From: an uncultured Prevotella sp.
GTDB lineage: Bacteria > Bacteroidota > Bacteroidia > Bacteroidales > Bacteroidaceae
Direction: 5' to 3'
NCBI GenBank assembly: GCA_934202525.1
Contig: CAKPYB010000030.1
Coordinates: 1 to 36,728, forward strand
Length of the DNA stretch: 36,728 nucleotides
A model generated the notes under the pieces. That model made no database searches. It saw only the letters and a program-made list of their open reading frames with translations, and was not told the origin of the DNA. This document shows positions 1 through 7,996 of the stretch, piece by piece (the first letter of the stretch is position 1; each line of letters opens with the position of its first letter). A program made the position numbers and the translations under genes.

Positions 1-54
1 CATGTGTTTTTAAAACTATGGTGCAAAGATACGAACAAATGAGAAGACTGCAAT
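1..54 (-). promoter_or_regulatory. promoter reading leftwards off the window edge
   Basis: On the minus strand a Bacteroidota -7 box TATCTTTG lies at 31-24, with ATTG at 54-51 as a -33 element (spacing 19). An ATG occupies positions 3-1, giving a very short leader, so a minus-strand gene probably starts exactly at the window edge. Nothing of its product is visible. Confidence 0.6.
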
Positions 55-64
55 GGTATAAACG

Positions 65-90
65 CGGAGCCGCTTACCGGAGCCGCTTAC
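65..90. repeat. 13-bp tandem duplication
   Basis: CGGAGCCGCTTAC occurs twice back to back (65-77 and 78-90) in non-coding DNA between the left-edge promoter and the 22-bp array. No function can be assigned. Confidence 0.6.
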
Positions 91-217
91 GATAGCGTGA
101 TGGATTTTTCCGTTTTTGAAGCATCTATCACACCATTCAAGTATCTGTATATTAGTATGTTAATGCATACGGGAGGTACAAATCGTGATGGATGATAGAT
201 AATTTCACAAAATTTGT

Positions 218-459
218 TCATATGAAGGCTGCGCTGGGTAACTGATATGGCTGCATCGGGTAACTGATGTGGCTGCGTAAGCTAACGGAGACGTATCTGT
301 AAGCTTATCGAAACGACTGCATCAGCTTATCGAGACGACTGCATCAGCTAACTGAAACGTCTGAACTCGCTTACTGAGCTACTTGAATTGTCTTACTGAA
401 CTACTTGAGTTGCTTGACTGAACTGCTTGAGTTGCTTGACTGAAGTGTGATACAGCTAC
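218..459. repeat. degenerate 22-bp tandem array (array 1)
   Basis: Eleven consecutive units, each exactly 22 bp with no indels, start at 218, 240, 262, 284, 306, 328, 350, 372, 394, 416 and 438. Most begin with AACTGA, TACTGA or TATCGA, and many end in a GCT-like triplet. Neighbouring units are most alike: 306 and 328 differ at one base, and 394 and 416 at three. The later units show an 11-bp sub-period alternating ACTGAAC and TTGAGTT. Twenty-two is not a multiple of three, so this is not a coding repeat. The rest of 91-480 shows no gene. Confidence 0.85.
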
Positions 460-497
460 CTTTGGAAATCATTAACTAAAACTTTCGCAAGTTGACT

Positions 498-550
498 CCA
501 CACGCCCTGGGCTTGGAGCTTTCGGGCCTTCAGCCCGTACTTAAACCACA
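498..550 (-). repeat. dispersed GC-rich repeat, left copy
   Basis: Read on the minus strand, the element starts TGTGGTTTAAG, runs through ACGGGCTGAAGGCCC and AAGCTCC, and ends in AGCCCAGGGCGT. A copy matching at about 44 of 49 positions lies on the plus strand at 36540-36588. Its purine-rich and pyrimidine-rich blocks can form short hairpins, as in REP-like elements of Bacteroidota. It is not coding. Confidence 0.75.
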
Positions 551-580
551 TGCAAAACTTGAGTATGTAATTCAATGAAA

Positions 581-616
581 AAGAGGGTGAATCATGTATT
601 TATGACACACCCTCTT
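581..616 (-). terminator. intrinsic terminator of the GH3 gene
   Basis: An inverted repeat pairs AAGAGGGTG (581-589) with CACCCTCTT (608-616), with further TCAT/ATGA pairing inside. On the minus strand it is followed by TTTTTC. It lies 36 bp past the GH3 stop codon. Confidence 0.75.
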
Positions 617-651
617 CTGTTTAATCTATTTCATTTTGCACAAACCACGAG

Positions 652-3006
652 CTATTTCTGCTTCAAATAGTTCAACTGAACCTTAGGAGCGCAGGCATTG
701 CTTGTCTTCTCCGTATATTCAGACACCTTCAATGTAGCAGTACCCTTGATGTTCTCTACATCGCCACCTACCTTGAAGAGATAGTTACCTGCATCTACCT
801 TCCACTGGCTGTTAGCCTCATCGAAGCTGGCAAGATCACGCTTCTCGAGTGTCATCTTCAATGTCTGACTCTCACCTGGCTTCAGCTCTCTTGTCTTGCC
901 GAAGGTCTTGAGTTCCTTGGCAGGCTTCTCGTAAGCACCCTTAGGAGCGGTGACATAAACCTCAGCAACTTCCTTGCCGGCAACCTTACCGGTATTCTTG
1001 ATGGTTACGCTAACCTCGATATAGTTGCCTTTAGCCTTGACAGATGGCTTGCCAAACTCGAAGGTAGTATAGCTCAAACCATAACCGAAAGGATAAGCCA
1101 CATTCTTCTTGAAGGTATCAAAGTAGCGATAACCTACGTAGATATCCTCCTCGTGGTTGCTATAATCGTAACCCTTGATATTACCCTTGCTCCAATCCTG
1201 CAGATTCTTGTAGGTGTACATATCGTAATCCTTGGCGAAGTTGGCAGTAGATGGATGATCGGTAGCTGCGATAGGCCAGGTCATGGTCAACTTACCCGAT
1301 GGATTCACCTTACCGGTCAGAATATCAGCTACAGAGTTACCACCCTCGATACCTGGCTGCCAAGCTACGAGAATAGCATCCACACGGTCTCTCCAACTGG
1401 CTGTCTCCATCACAGAACCAGAGTTGATGATCACAATCACCTTCTTGCCCTTGGCATGGAAAGCATCAGATACACGGAAAATCATATCCTGCTCTATCTG
1501 ACTGAGGTTGAACTCACCATTAATCTGGCGATCCATTCCCTCACCTGCCTGACGGCCGATGGTGATGATGGCAGCATCTGCCTTTGGCTCCTCGCTTGCC
1601 ACACAACGCTCAGTAATCTCAATTTCATCGAGCTTTGGCTGACCCTGATCCAGGAACCACATCATCGGATTCTTGTCTGCCTTCAACTTAGCCTTGGCAT
1701 ACTTCACATAATTCTGATAGATTTCTGTAAGCTGAGGAGTAGTTGCCACGCCGATGTTCTTCAAACCGGTAACCATATCTACAGAATAGCCTACATTAAC
1801 GGCTCCACTACCGAGACCACCCGACATGAAGTCGTAAGAGTTGACACCGAAGAGTGCCACGGTCTTCAAGCCCTGGATAGGAAGAGCGGCATCATTCTTC
1901 AGGAGCACCATACCCTCGGTAGAACTCTGACGGGTGATGGCTGCATGAGCCTTCAAGTCTGGCTCACCACTATATTTATATCCCTTGAATCGAGGAGTCT
2001 TCACGATATATTCGAGCATACGGCGAACATTGCGGTCCACATCCTTGATATCCAACTTGCCATTCTTTACGGCATTAACAATATCCTGCACCTGTGCAGG
2101 ATAACCCGGCATCATCAGGTCATTGCCAGCCTCAACTTCCTGTTCCAGAGGAAGATCGGCACGCTTACCTATCCAGTCGGTCTCTACAATTCCCTTATAT
2201 CCCCAGTCGTTGCGGAGAATATCTGTCAAGAGTCCCTTGTTGCCCTGGGCATAAACACCATTCACCTTATTATAGGCAGACATGATAGTCCAAGGATTGC
2301 TCTTGCGAACCATCATCTCGAAACCTTTCAGATACAGTTCACGGAGAGCACGCTGGCTCAATCGTTCATCCACCTTGGTACGGTCAGTCTCCTGAGAGTT
2401 TACGGCAAAGTGCTTGGCACTTACACCCACACCCTGACTCTGTACACCCTGTACAAAGGCGGTTCCGATAAGGCCCGTTACGATTGGGTCTTCAGAATAA
2501 TATTCAAAGTTACGGCCGCAGAGCGGATTGCGATGCAGGTTCATACCAGGTCCGAGCACAACATCACAGCCATACTCCAGGGTTTCGTTACCGATAGCCT
2601 CGCCCACCTTGCGCACCAGGTCGGTGTTCCAGGTAGAAGCCAGACAGGTTCCGATAGGGAAACCGGTAGCAAAGTAGCTACGGCTGTCACCTTCGCGATG
2701 AGCATCGATATGAACACCGGCAGGACCATCACACTGCACGGTAGTAGGAATACCGAGACGAGGGATAGCTACAGTTGTACCTGCAGCACCTGGCACGAAC
2801 TTCTTCTGATGTCCGAGCATAGCGCCACTGCCCACGAATCCATCGTTACCACCGCCCACTAAGACTTGGGCTTTCTCTTCCAGAGTCATCGCCTTGATTA
2901 CTTCGTCGATGTTATTGGCATTCAGCTGAGGTGCTGACTGCGCCATCAATGTTGTTGCTACCGCTCCAGCCGCAATGGTAAGAGCCAATTTCTTGCAGTT
3001 CATCAT
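652..3006 (-). CDS. GH3 family glycoside hydrolase (beta-glucosidase/beta-xylosidase type)
   Basis: This 784-residue exported enzyme has a signal peptide ending near AQS (residues 22-24). The GH3 N-terminal barrel carries the KHF motif (198-200) and the likely nucleophile Asp277 in ETDW. The second alpha/beta domain holds the probable acid/base Glu489 in AGEGMDR, and a C-terminal fibronectin-III-like domain spans roughly residues 655-735. Length and order are usual for three-domain GH3 enzymes. By family it removes non-reducing beta-linked glucose or xylose, probably in the periplasm; the substrate cannot be read from sequence. It stands alone between its own promoter and terminator and lacks the xylan-locus operator, so I do not place it in that regulon. 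ATG codons at 3006 and 3003 are both possible starts. Confidence 0.93.
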   Translation of the reverse strand: MMNCKKLALTIAAGAVATTLMAQSAPQLNANNIDEVIKAMTLEEKAQVLVGGGNDGFVGSGAMLGHQKKFVPGAAGTTVAIPRLGIPTTVQCDGPAGVHIDAHREGDSRSYFATGFPIGTCLASTWNTDLVRKVGEAIGNETLEYGCDVVLGPGMNLHRNPLCGRNFEYYSEDPIVTGLIGTAFVQGVQSQGVGVSAKHFAVNSQETDRTKVDERLSQRALRELYLKGFEMMVRKSNPWTIMSAYNKVNGVYAQGNKGLLTDILRNDWGYKGIVETDWIGKRADLPLEQEVEAGNDLMMPGYPAQVQDIVNAVKNGKLDIKDVDRNVRRMLEYIVKTPRFKGYKYSGEPDLKAHAAITRQSSTEGMVLLKNDAALPIQGLKTVALFGVNSYDFMSGGLGSGAVNVGYSVDMVTGLKNIGVATTPQLTEIYQNYVKYAKAKLKADKNPMMWFLDQGQPKLDEIEITERCVASEEPKADAAIITIGRQAGEGMDRQINGEFNLSQIEQDMIFRVSDAFHAKGKKVIVIINSGSVMETASWRDRVDAILVAWQPGIEGGNSVADILTGKVNPSGKLTMTWPIAATDHPSTANFAKDYDMYTYKNLQDWSKGNIKGYDYSNHEEDIYVGYRYFDTFKKNVAYPFGYGLSYTTFEFGKPSVKAKGNYIEVSVTIKNTGKVAGKEVAEVYVTAPKGAYEKPAKELKTFGKTRELKPGESQTLKMTLEKRDLASFDEANSQWKVDAGNYLFKVGGDVENIKGTATLKVSEYTEKTSNACAPKVQLNYLKQK

Positions 3007-3102
3007 TTTGTCGTTTATTTAGTTAGTTATTACTATTCTGTTAGTCGTTTCATCAGGTTCATGCAGCCTCCAAGGTTACTGCATTTCTTCAAAAACTTGC
3101 TG

Positions 3103-3134
3103 CAAATTTAATAAAATAAGGTGGAAACGCCAAG
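3103..3134 (-). promoter_or_regulatory. promoter of the GH3 gene
   Basis: On the minus strand a -7 box TAAATTTG (3110-3103) has CTTG at 3134-3131, spacing 20. This gives a leader of about 90 nt before the ATG at 3006. Confidence 0.6.
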
Positions 3135-3149
3135 CATTTCCACCTTTTT
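3118..3149. terminator. hairpin with U-tract, orientation uncertain
   Basis: A perfect 10-bp inverted repeat (AAGGTGGAAA at 3118-3127, TTTCCACCTT at 3137-3146) is followed by T residues on the plus strand. It overlaps the -33 region of the GH3 promoter, so it could be an operator instead of a terminator. No plus-strand gene ends just upstream. The remaining sequence between here and 3335 shows no gene. Confidence 0.45.
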
Positions 3150-3335
3150 CTTCTTGAAATCAACAAGATTATTCCCGGATTTAACAAAAGATATAGCGGT
3201 TACATAACATACAATACATATCACGAACCTAAGACTACTCCTGATATTTAATCTGGAAGTAATCAAAAACAAAACATCCCTTCCATTTCTATTTTTCGCA
3301 AGTTTCATCAAAAAGAAGAAAAAATACTCGAAAAC

Positions 3336-3367
3336 CTTGTAGGAATCAAACAATTATCGTATCTTTG
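3336..3367 (+). promoter_or_regulatory. promoter of the RhuM/Fic gene
   Basis: CTTG (3336-3339), 20 bp, then the -7 box TATCTTTG (3360-3367). The leader is about 40 nt. Confidence 0.7.
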
Positions 3368-3412
3368 CCGAATTATCCAAAAGTTGGGTACTAGAGTAAG
3401 GACATTTAAATA

Positions 3413-4423
3413 ATGAAAGGTATGGAGCAGAGAAATTCTTCCATCGAAATCTATCGTTCCCCAGAGGGCAACATAGAGCTGAATGTAAAATTAGAGAATG
3501 ATACCGTTTGGCTTACACAAAGCCAAATGGCAGAGTTGTTTGGCCGTGACAGAACTGTGATTTCACGACATGTCAATAACTGTTTCAAAGAAGGTGAACT
3601 CGACAAATCCTTGGTATGTGCAAAATTTGCACATACCAAGAAATATGGTCGCCACGACGGCTTTGAACAGGTTGTCGAAACGGAATATTATAACCTGGAT
3701 GTCATTATCTCCGTAGGCTATCGTGTAAAGTCAATCAATGGTACCAGATTCCGTCAATGGGCAACCTCTATCTTGAAGCAATACATTATCAAGGGTTATG
3801 CCATCAACCAGAAGCGCCTAGACAATTACAACGAACTGAAAGAAGTGGTTCGTTTGATGTCACGTGCGATTACATTACAAGATCAGGTTTCAGAAGACGA
3901 ATATAACGGACTGTTCAATGTCATCAGCGACTATGTTTATGCCCTGGATACTCTCGACAAATATGATTATCAGACATTACTCATAGACAAGACGACTCAA
4001 GCCGAACCGTTCCATGCCACCTACGAAAATGCAATGGAAGCCATCAATGCTTTGAAAGAAAAGTTTGGAGGCAGTAAATGGTTTGCCAATGAGAAGGATG
4101 ATTCATTCAAGAGCAGCATAGGTCAGATTTACCAAACCTTCGGCGGTGAAGAACTCTACGCTTCGGTAGAAGAAAAAGCAGCCATGCTGCTCTACCTTGT
4201 CGTAAAAAACCATTCATTCAGCGATGGCAACAAGAGAATTGCGGCCATGCTTTTTCTTTGGTTTATGGAGAAGAATGGCATTCTGTATGCAGAAAATGGA
4301 CATAAGAGAATTGCCGACAACACACTCGTTGCCCTGACTCTGATGATTGCAGAAAGCAGAACTGAGGAAAAAGATGTAATGGTAAAAGTAGTCGTCAACT
4401 TGATTAACAAAGACAATCAATAA
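3413..4423 (+). CDS. RhuM-type DNA-binding protein with C-terminal Fic/Doc domain
   Basis: The 336-residue protein has two parts. Residues 1-140 match the RhuM/virulence-protein family, with a helix-turn-helix around residues 33-63 (WLTQSQMAELFGRD). Residues about 200-335 form a Fic/Doc domain with the core motif HSFSDGNKR (267-275), whose His267 and following loop bind the nucleotide. Fic domains transfer AMP or another phosphate-containing group to proteins; Doc-type domains phosphorylate. The loop here reads GNK, closer to Doc-like proteins than to the GNGR of classical AMP-transferases. No antitoxin partner is adjacent, and I could not recognise an inhibitory helix. It could be a self-contained regulator or a toxin with antitoxin function in its own N-terminus. 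It has its own promoter and is followed by a 22-bp array. ATG codons at 3413 and 3422 are both plausible starts. Confidence 0.88.
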   Translation: MKGMEQRNSSIEIYRSPEGNIELNVKLENDTVWLTQSQMAELFGRDRTVISRHVNNCFKEGELDKSLVCAKFAHTKKYGRHDGFEQVVETEYYNLDVIISVGYRVKSINGTRFRQWATSILKQYIIKGYAINQKRLDNYNELKEVVRLMSRAITLQDQVSEDEYNGLFNVISDYVYALDTLDKYDYQTLLIDKTTQAEPFHATYENAMEAINALKEKFGGSKWFANEKDDSFKSSIGQIYQTFGGEELYASVEEKAAMLLYLVVKNHSFSDGNKRIAAMLFLWFMEKNGILYAENGHKRIADNTLVALTLMIAESRTEEKDVMVKVVVNLINKDNQ

Positions 4424-4442
4424 GAATTGCCATTAAAAAGCC

Positions 4443-4684
4443 GCACAACAGCTGTTCTACGCATGCACAACAGCTGAAAGACAAGCGCACAACAGCTGAT
4501 GTGCGACCGCATATCAGCTGTTGTGCGCTTCGAGATACTTACTGTTCCAACAACTTCTATTGTATCTCCGAACAACTTCAGTTACTTCTTTCAGATACTT
4601 ATGACGCATTCTTCAAACGCCAATAACGCTTGAGGAAAGGCATTCAAAGCATTGCGGAAGCTTATTCAAATCATTGTAGAAATC
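4443..4684. repeat. degenerate 22-bp-phased array (array 2)
   Basis: The 12-mer GCACAACAGCTG recurs at 4443, 4465 and 4487, with a diverged form at 4509, all exactly 22 bp apart. The same phase continues to the trmB stop codon: ACTTC or ACTTA starts units at 4553, 4575 and 4597, and units at 4641 and 4663 share ATTCAAA and CATTG. Similarity is strong at the left and decays rightwards. It fills the gap between the convergent RhuM/Fic and trmB genes, and no gene is visible in it. Confidence 0.75.
4483..4530. repeat. 18-bp perfect inverted repeat
   Basis: The arms 4483-4500 and 4513-4530 are perfect reverse complements, with a 12-nt loop. Each arm contains CAGCTG and CACAACAG. It sits between convergent genes, so it may act as a bidirectional terminator, but neither strand has a T-tract after it. 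Confidence 0.75.
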
Positions 4685-5454
4685 TATTTCGCTGTATCCT
4701 TTGAGCTTCGCTTATCACGGCGATAACTGCGATAATCATCCAGCGGAATCTCAATATCAGGTTCCACCAGCTCTCCCTCACGTGGCAAGGCGAACTTCTG
4801 ATACTTGATGTTCAATCCACGCTCTATCCACATACTCTCATAATAGGTCTGGATAGAGAGAATCTTACGGGTTTCCTCATCGATACCCTCCTGATGATAG
4901 AGGTCTTCGGTGCGGAAGAGCACAGGCAGATGGTTGCCATCCACCATATAAGTAGTATAGGTGAAGAGGAAGTTGGAGTCCGTCTTCAGATGGATGATGC
5001 CGCCATCCACGAGGAAGTGGCGATAACGGTTCATGAAGTATGTAGATGTAAGACGCTTGCGAGGGTTCTTCATCTGCGGGTCAGAGAAGGTGAGCCAGAT
5101 TTCCTGCACCTCATCCTCGGCAAAGAAGCGGTCGATAATCTCGATGTTGGTACGGAGGAAAGCCACGTTCTTCTGTCCTTCCTCTATCGCCTTCTTGGCA
5201 CCGGTCCACATTCGTGCGCCCTTGATATCCACACCGATGAAGTTCATCTCAGGATAGAGCTTGGCAAGTTCCACGGTATATTCACCCTTGCCACATCCCA
5301 ACTCCAGCACGATAGGATTATCATTGTGGAAATACATCTCACGCCACTTGCCCTTCATATCGAAAGGCACGTCATCTACAACACTATATGGATACTGGAA
5401 CACGTTCTCGAAACGCTCCATATCCGCAAACTTAGCTAATTTTCCTTTGCTCAT
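4684..5454 (-). CDS. trmB: tRNA (guanine-N7-)-methyltransferase TrmB
   Basis: This 256-residue enzyme methylates G46 in the variable loop of tRNAs using S-adenosylmethionine. The Rossmann-fold SAM-binding motif [16 protein letters not shown] is followed by the acidic GVDIKGAR strand, and the TrmB signature appears in its Bacteroidota form, [14 protein letters not shown]. The open frame extends to 5493, but I chose the ATG at 5454 because the -7 promoter box (5488-5481) lies downstream of the longer start, and homologues begin near MSKGKLAKF. It is a cytoplasmic housekeeping gene, transcribed alone. Confidence 0.93.
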   Translation of the reverse strand: MSKGKLAKFADMERFENVFQYPYSVVDDVPFDMKGKWREMYFHNDNPIVLELGCGKGEYTVELAKLYPEMNFIGVDIKGARMWTGAKKAIEEGQKNVAFLRTNIEIIDRFFAEDEVQEIWLTFSDPQMKNPRKRLTSTYFMNRYRHFLVDGGIIHLKTDSNFLFTYTTYMVDGNHLPVLFRTEDLYHQEGIDEETRKILSIQTYYESMWIERGLNIKYQKFALPREGELVEPDIEIPLDDYRSYRRDKRSSKDTAK

Positions 5455-5480
5455 TGATTCTTTTTTTCTTCGTTTGAGTG

Positions 5481-5512
5481 CAAAGGTAAGCATTTAACGA
5501 TAATTATACAAA
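5481..5512 (-). promoter_or_regulatory. promoter of trmB
   Basis: On the minus strand TTTG (5512-5509), 20 bp, then TACCTTTG (5488-5481). This is a textbook Bacteroidota housekeeping promoter and decides the trmB start. Confidence 0.8.
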
Positions 5513-5550
5513 TCATATCATGGAATTTGTATAATATTAACGGAAAAAGT

Positions 5551-6261
5551 TTATTCCGCCTGAATACCGAAGTACTCGTTGAGTTCGGCGATGGCAGCGC
5601 CATCGGCATTAGGAAGATCCTTCACCAGCTTGCCTTTCTCCAGCAGGAGGATGCGGGTGGAGATGTCGGCAACGAAGTTGAGGTTATGGCTGGAGATGAT
5701 GACCGTGGTGCCCTGCTCCTTGCAGATGCGCTGAATCATGTGGGCGATAGTCATCTGAGAAGAAGGGTCGAGATAGTTGAATGGCTCATCCAGGAGAAGG
5801 ACCTTCGGATTGATGATCATCGCTCCGATGATGCCAATCTTCTGTCGGTTGCCCTGAGAGAAATCACGGAGATACTTCTTGGTTCCCATGATTTCATCGT
5901 GCATAAAGCCCTCAAACTGCGCCAGTCGCTCCTGCAGGGTTTCATCATCAATGTGATAAACATCAGCGATGAAATCGAAGTATTCCTCAGGGGTGAGGAA
6001 GTCGATGAGGAATCTGCCGTCGATGTAACTGCCGGTATATTCCTTCCAGGTTTCACTCTCGTTCACCTTCTGTCCATTGCTTTCCACGAAACCATCATCT
6101 GCCTGAATCAGGTCGAGAATCAGGCGGAGCAAGGTAGTCTTGCCCGCACCATTATTACCTACGAGTCCTATCAACTCGCCCTTTGCAACACCCAGATTAT
6201 CAATATCGAGTACGGTATTGCCATTATATATTTTCTTGAGATTCTGAATCTTAATATTCAT
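5551..6261 (-). CDS. ABC transporter ATP-binding protein
   Basis: The 236-residue nucleotide-binding subunit has Walker A GNNGAGKT (35-42), an ABC signature reading FSQGNRQ (134-140) in place of LSGGQ, Walker B VLLLDEP (154-160) and the switch His192 in SSHN. It follows the DUF5687 membrane protein by 65 nt and is surely its partner in an ABC exporter-like complex at the inner membrane. The substrate is unknown. A weak hairpin between the stop and 5530 is the only candidate terminator. The 65-nt gap contains short repeats of ATGTTAA/GTGTTAA. Confidence 0.9.
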   Translation of the reverse strand: MNIKIQNLKKIYNGNTVLDIDNLGVAKGELIGLVGNNGAGKTTLLRLILDLIQADDGFVESNGQKVNESETWKEYTGSYIDGRFLIDFLTPEEYFDFIADVYHIDDETLQERLAQFEGFMHDEIMGTKKYLRDFSQGNRQKIGIIGAMIINPKVLLLDEPFNYLDPSSQMTIAHMIQRICKEQGTTVIISSHNLNFVADISTRILLLEKGKLVKDLPNADGAAIAELNEYFGIQAE

Positions 6262-6326
6262 CTTTATTAAATGTTAAGTGTTAAATGTTGAATGTTAAGT
6301 TAGGCTAGCGCCACTATAAGAATTAT

Positions 6327-7727
6327 TTAGTTTTCCATGAACTTCTCCATACGCTTATACTTATTCTTCTCGAAGATGGCAGCAATCTTGGCGATAAACC
6401 ATTTATGGATGGCGATGCTAAAGACTGCCATTGCCACACAGGTGATGCACCATGCCGTCTCGCCGAAGAAATGATAGACGGCACAGACGCCAGCCAGCGG
6501 GAAGAGGAAAGCGATGGCATAAAGATTGATCTTCAGATTCGCTCCCTGCATGCTGAACATGGAAGTCTGGAATATCTCCAGACGGGAAGAGAAGAGTGCC
6601 GTAGGCAGATTGAAGAGATTGATGAATACTGCCAGACAGAAACCGCTGATAAGCACCTGGATTCCGATTCCTGCCTCCAGGAAAAGGAACGGAAGGGTGA
6701 GCAGCAAGGCAATCGCACTCACTACCATATAATAATAGAAGCAATTCTGCAGCATCTGCTTCACCTTTACCGGCTTGGTCATCAAACCATGGAAGAAGTT
6801 TGCCTCAATACCAAAGGTCCATTGCGACAATACCACCGATGGCAGCAGGATGGAACCCGCCACATAGAGGGTAGTCATTGCCACCTTGTCCCCCATTTCC
6901 TGTCCTGCTTCTGCTGGAAGCAGGGCAAAGAGATAGGCATCGAAAAGGAAGATGGCTGTAACCATAATCACCATCGTACGGACACGCTTTGCTCTCAACG
7001 TGCCGATATATTGCAGGCTGAAGAGGTTGATATGGCTGAATCCACGGAACTTGGAAACTTTCTGCTTCTGCTCGTTATAAATCTTTTCGTGATAGAGATA
7101 GGCGGTAAGTCCGGCGAATACCGCTCCGGCAAGGAAGAAGATACCTATCCATCCCATCCATACCGGGAAGAAGGAAGCCACAAACATATACCCTATCAGC
7201 ACGGCAAACATTCCCATCCATCCCAGTATCAAGGGCCATTTCAGACCCAACTCTGTTGCCTTGCGGTAACAGGTGATGTAGATGCCGTCAATATAAGAGA
7301 ACGCCAGAAACAGAAAGAAACTGGCAATAACCTGACCTACAGGCAGGAAATAGATAAATACCGGAAGCATAAGCACCGGAAGCACATAGTTCCAGAAGCT
7401 CACGAGATTGGTAGTGAGCAGGAACTTGTTCCAGATCTTCTCTGGCACAGGACGCGACTTCACATAATCATCCATTGCCGTAATATCCCGCTTCATCACC
7501 ATCTTCATGATGATGTCAGGAATCAGCATACCGACAACGATACCAGCTCCCAACAGGGCAGGCATGTCTTCGCCCCCCAGTTCTCCCCCATTCTCGGTGA
7601 AGCTGAGAAAGAAGCTCACGCCCATCACCACATACAGGAAGATGATGTAGCAAGCCACGAAGGCGTCTCTCTTGTGGAAGTTACGGCGCTGCTGCAACCA
7701 CCATAGCCTTAAAAGTAATCTCAACAT
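6327..7727 (-). CDS. DUF5687 family membrane protein (ABC permease-like)
   Basis: The 466-residue protein has about ten to twelve hydrophobic segments spread over its length, short charged loops and a basic N-terminus (RLWWLQQRRNFHKRD). This is the pattern of the Bacteroidota DUF5687 family found beside ABC ATPases. It is the first gene of a two-gene minus-strand operon with the ATPase. By analogy with ABC-2 permeases it forms the membrane channel, with unknown cargo. A run of six C (plus-strand sense) near 7575 lies in its 5' region. There is no cleavable signal peptide. Confidence 0.8.
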   Translation of the reverse strand: MLRLLLRLWWLQQRRNFHKRDAFVACYIIFLYVVMGVSFFLSFTENGGELGGEDMPALLGAGIVVGMLIPDIIMKMVMKRDITAMDDYVKSRPVPEKIWNKFLLTTNLVSFWNYVLPVLMLPVFIYFLPVGQVIASFFLFLAFSYIDGIYITCYRKATELGLKWPLILGWMGMFAVLIGYMFVASFFPVWMGWIGIFFLAGAVFAGLTAYLYHEKIYNEQKQKVSKFRGFSHINLFSLQYIGTLRAKRVRTMVIMVTAIFLFDAYLFALLPAEAGQEMGDKVAMTTLYVAGSILLPSVVLSQWTFGIEANFFHGLMTKPVKVKQMLQNCFYYYMVVSAIALLLTLPFLFLEAGIGIQVLISGFCLAVFINLFNLPTALFSSRLEIFQTSMFSMQGANLKINLYAIAFLFPLAGVCAVYHFFGETAWCITCVAMAVFSIAIHKWFIAKIAAIFEKNKYKRMEKFMEN

Positions 7728-7755
7728 AAATTATTCTTTTTATGGTTTACGGGCA

Positions 7756-7788
7756 CAAAGGTAAACAAAAATATTCGAAATCGCCAAC
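7756..7788 (-). promoter_or_regulatory. promoter of the DUF5687-ABC operon
   Basis: On the minus strand the -7 box TACCTTTG lies at 7763-7756, with GTTG at 7788-7785 (spacing 21) as a weak -33 element. The ATG follows within about 30 nt. Confidence 0.65.
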
Positions 7789-7863
7789 AAAATGACAGAA
7801 ATAACTTAAAAATAACATTAGATGAAAAGCAAAAGAGGGAAGAAAGAGAAGAAAAGAAGTATA

Positions 7864-7897
7864 CACAAAAACGGCATCTCCTCGCGAAGATGCCGTT
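7864..7897 (-). terminator. terminator of the minus-strand xylan operon
   Basis: A 10-bp perfect stem (AACGGCATCT at 7870-7879, AGATGCCGTT at 7888-7897) is followed on the minus strand by TTTTGTGTAT. It lies about 100 nt beyond the GH43 stop codon. The rest of 7790-7996 holds nothing else recognisable. Confidence 0.7.
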
Positions 7898-7996
7898 CCG
7901 TCTAAACTAACATTAACTTAATATCAACTATTCTTCAAAACTACTATAAACCTAAAAGTCAACTAAAACGTATATTATCTAAAACTTATAATACTC

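Noticed and set aside
218..459. possible CRISPR or coding repeat
   Set aside because: Units are contiguous, degenerate and 22 bp long, so there are no spacers and no constant reading frame.
1153..2862. 569-codon open frame on the plus strand
   Set aside because: It is antisense to the GH3 gene, has low-complexity His/Thr/Leu-rich composition, no recognisable domain and no promoter. It is a shadow of codon bias.
5455..5493. upstream in-frame start of trmB
   Set aside because: The -7 promoter box (5488-5481) lies within this stretch, so it would not be transcribed from that promoter; the added residues are not family-like.
6405..7706. 433-codon open frame on the plus strand
   Set aside because: It is antisense to the DUF5687 gene, very rich in His, Gln and Glu, with no domain. 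Shadow frame.
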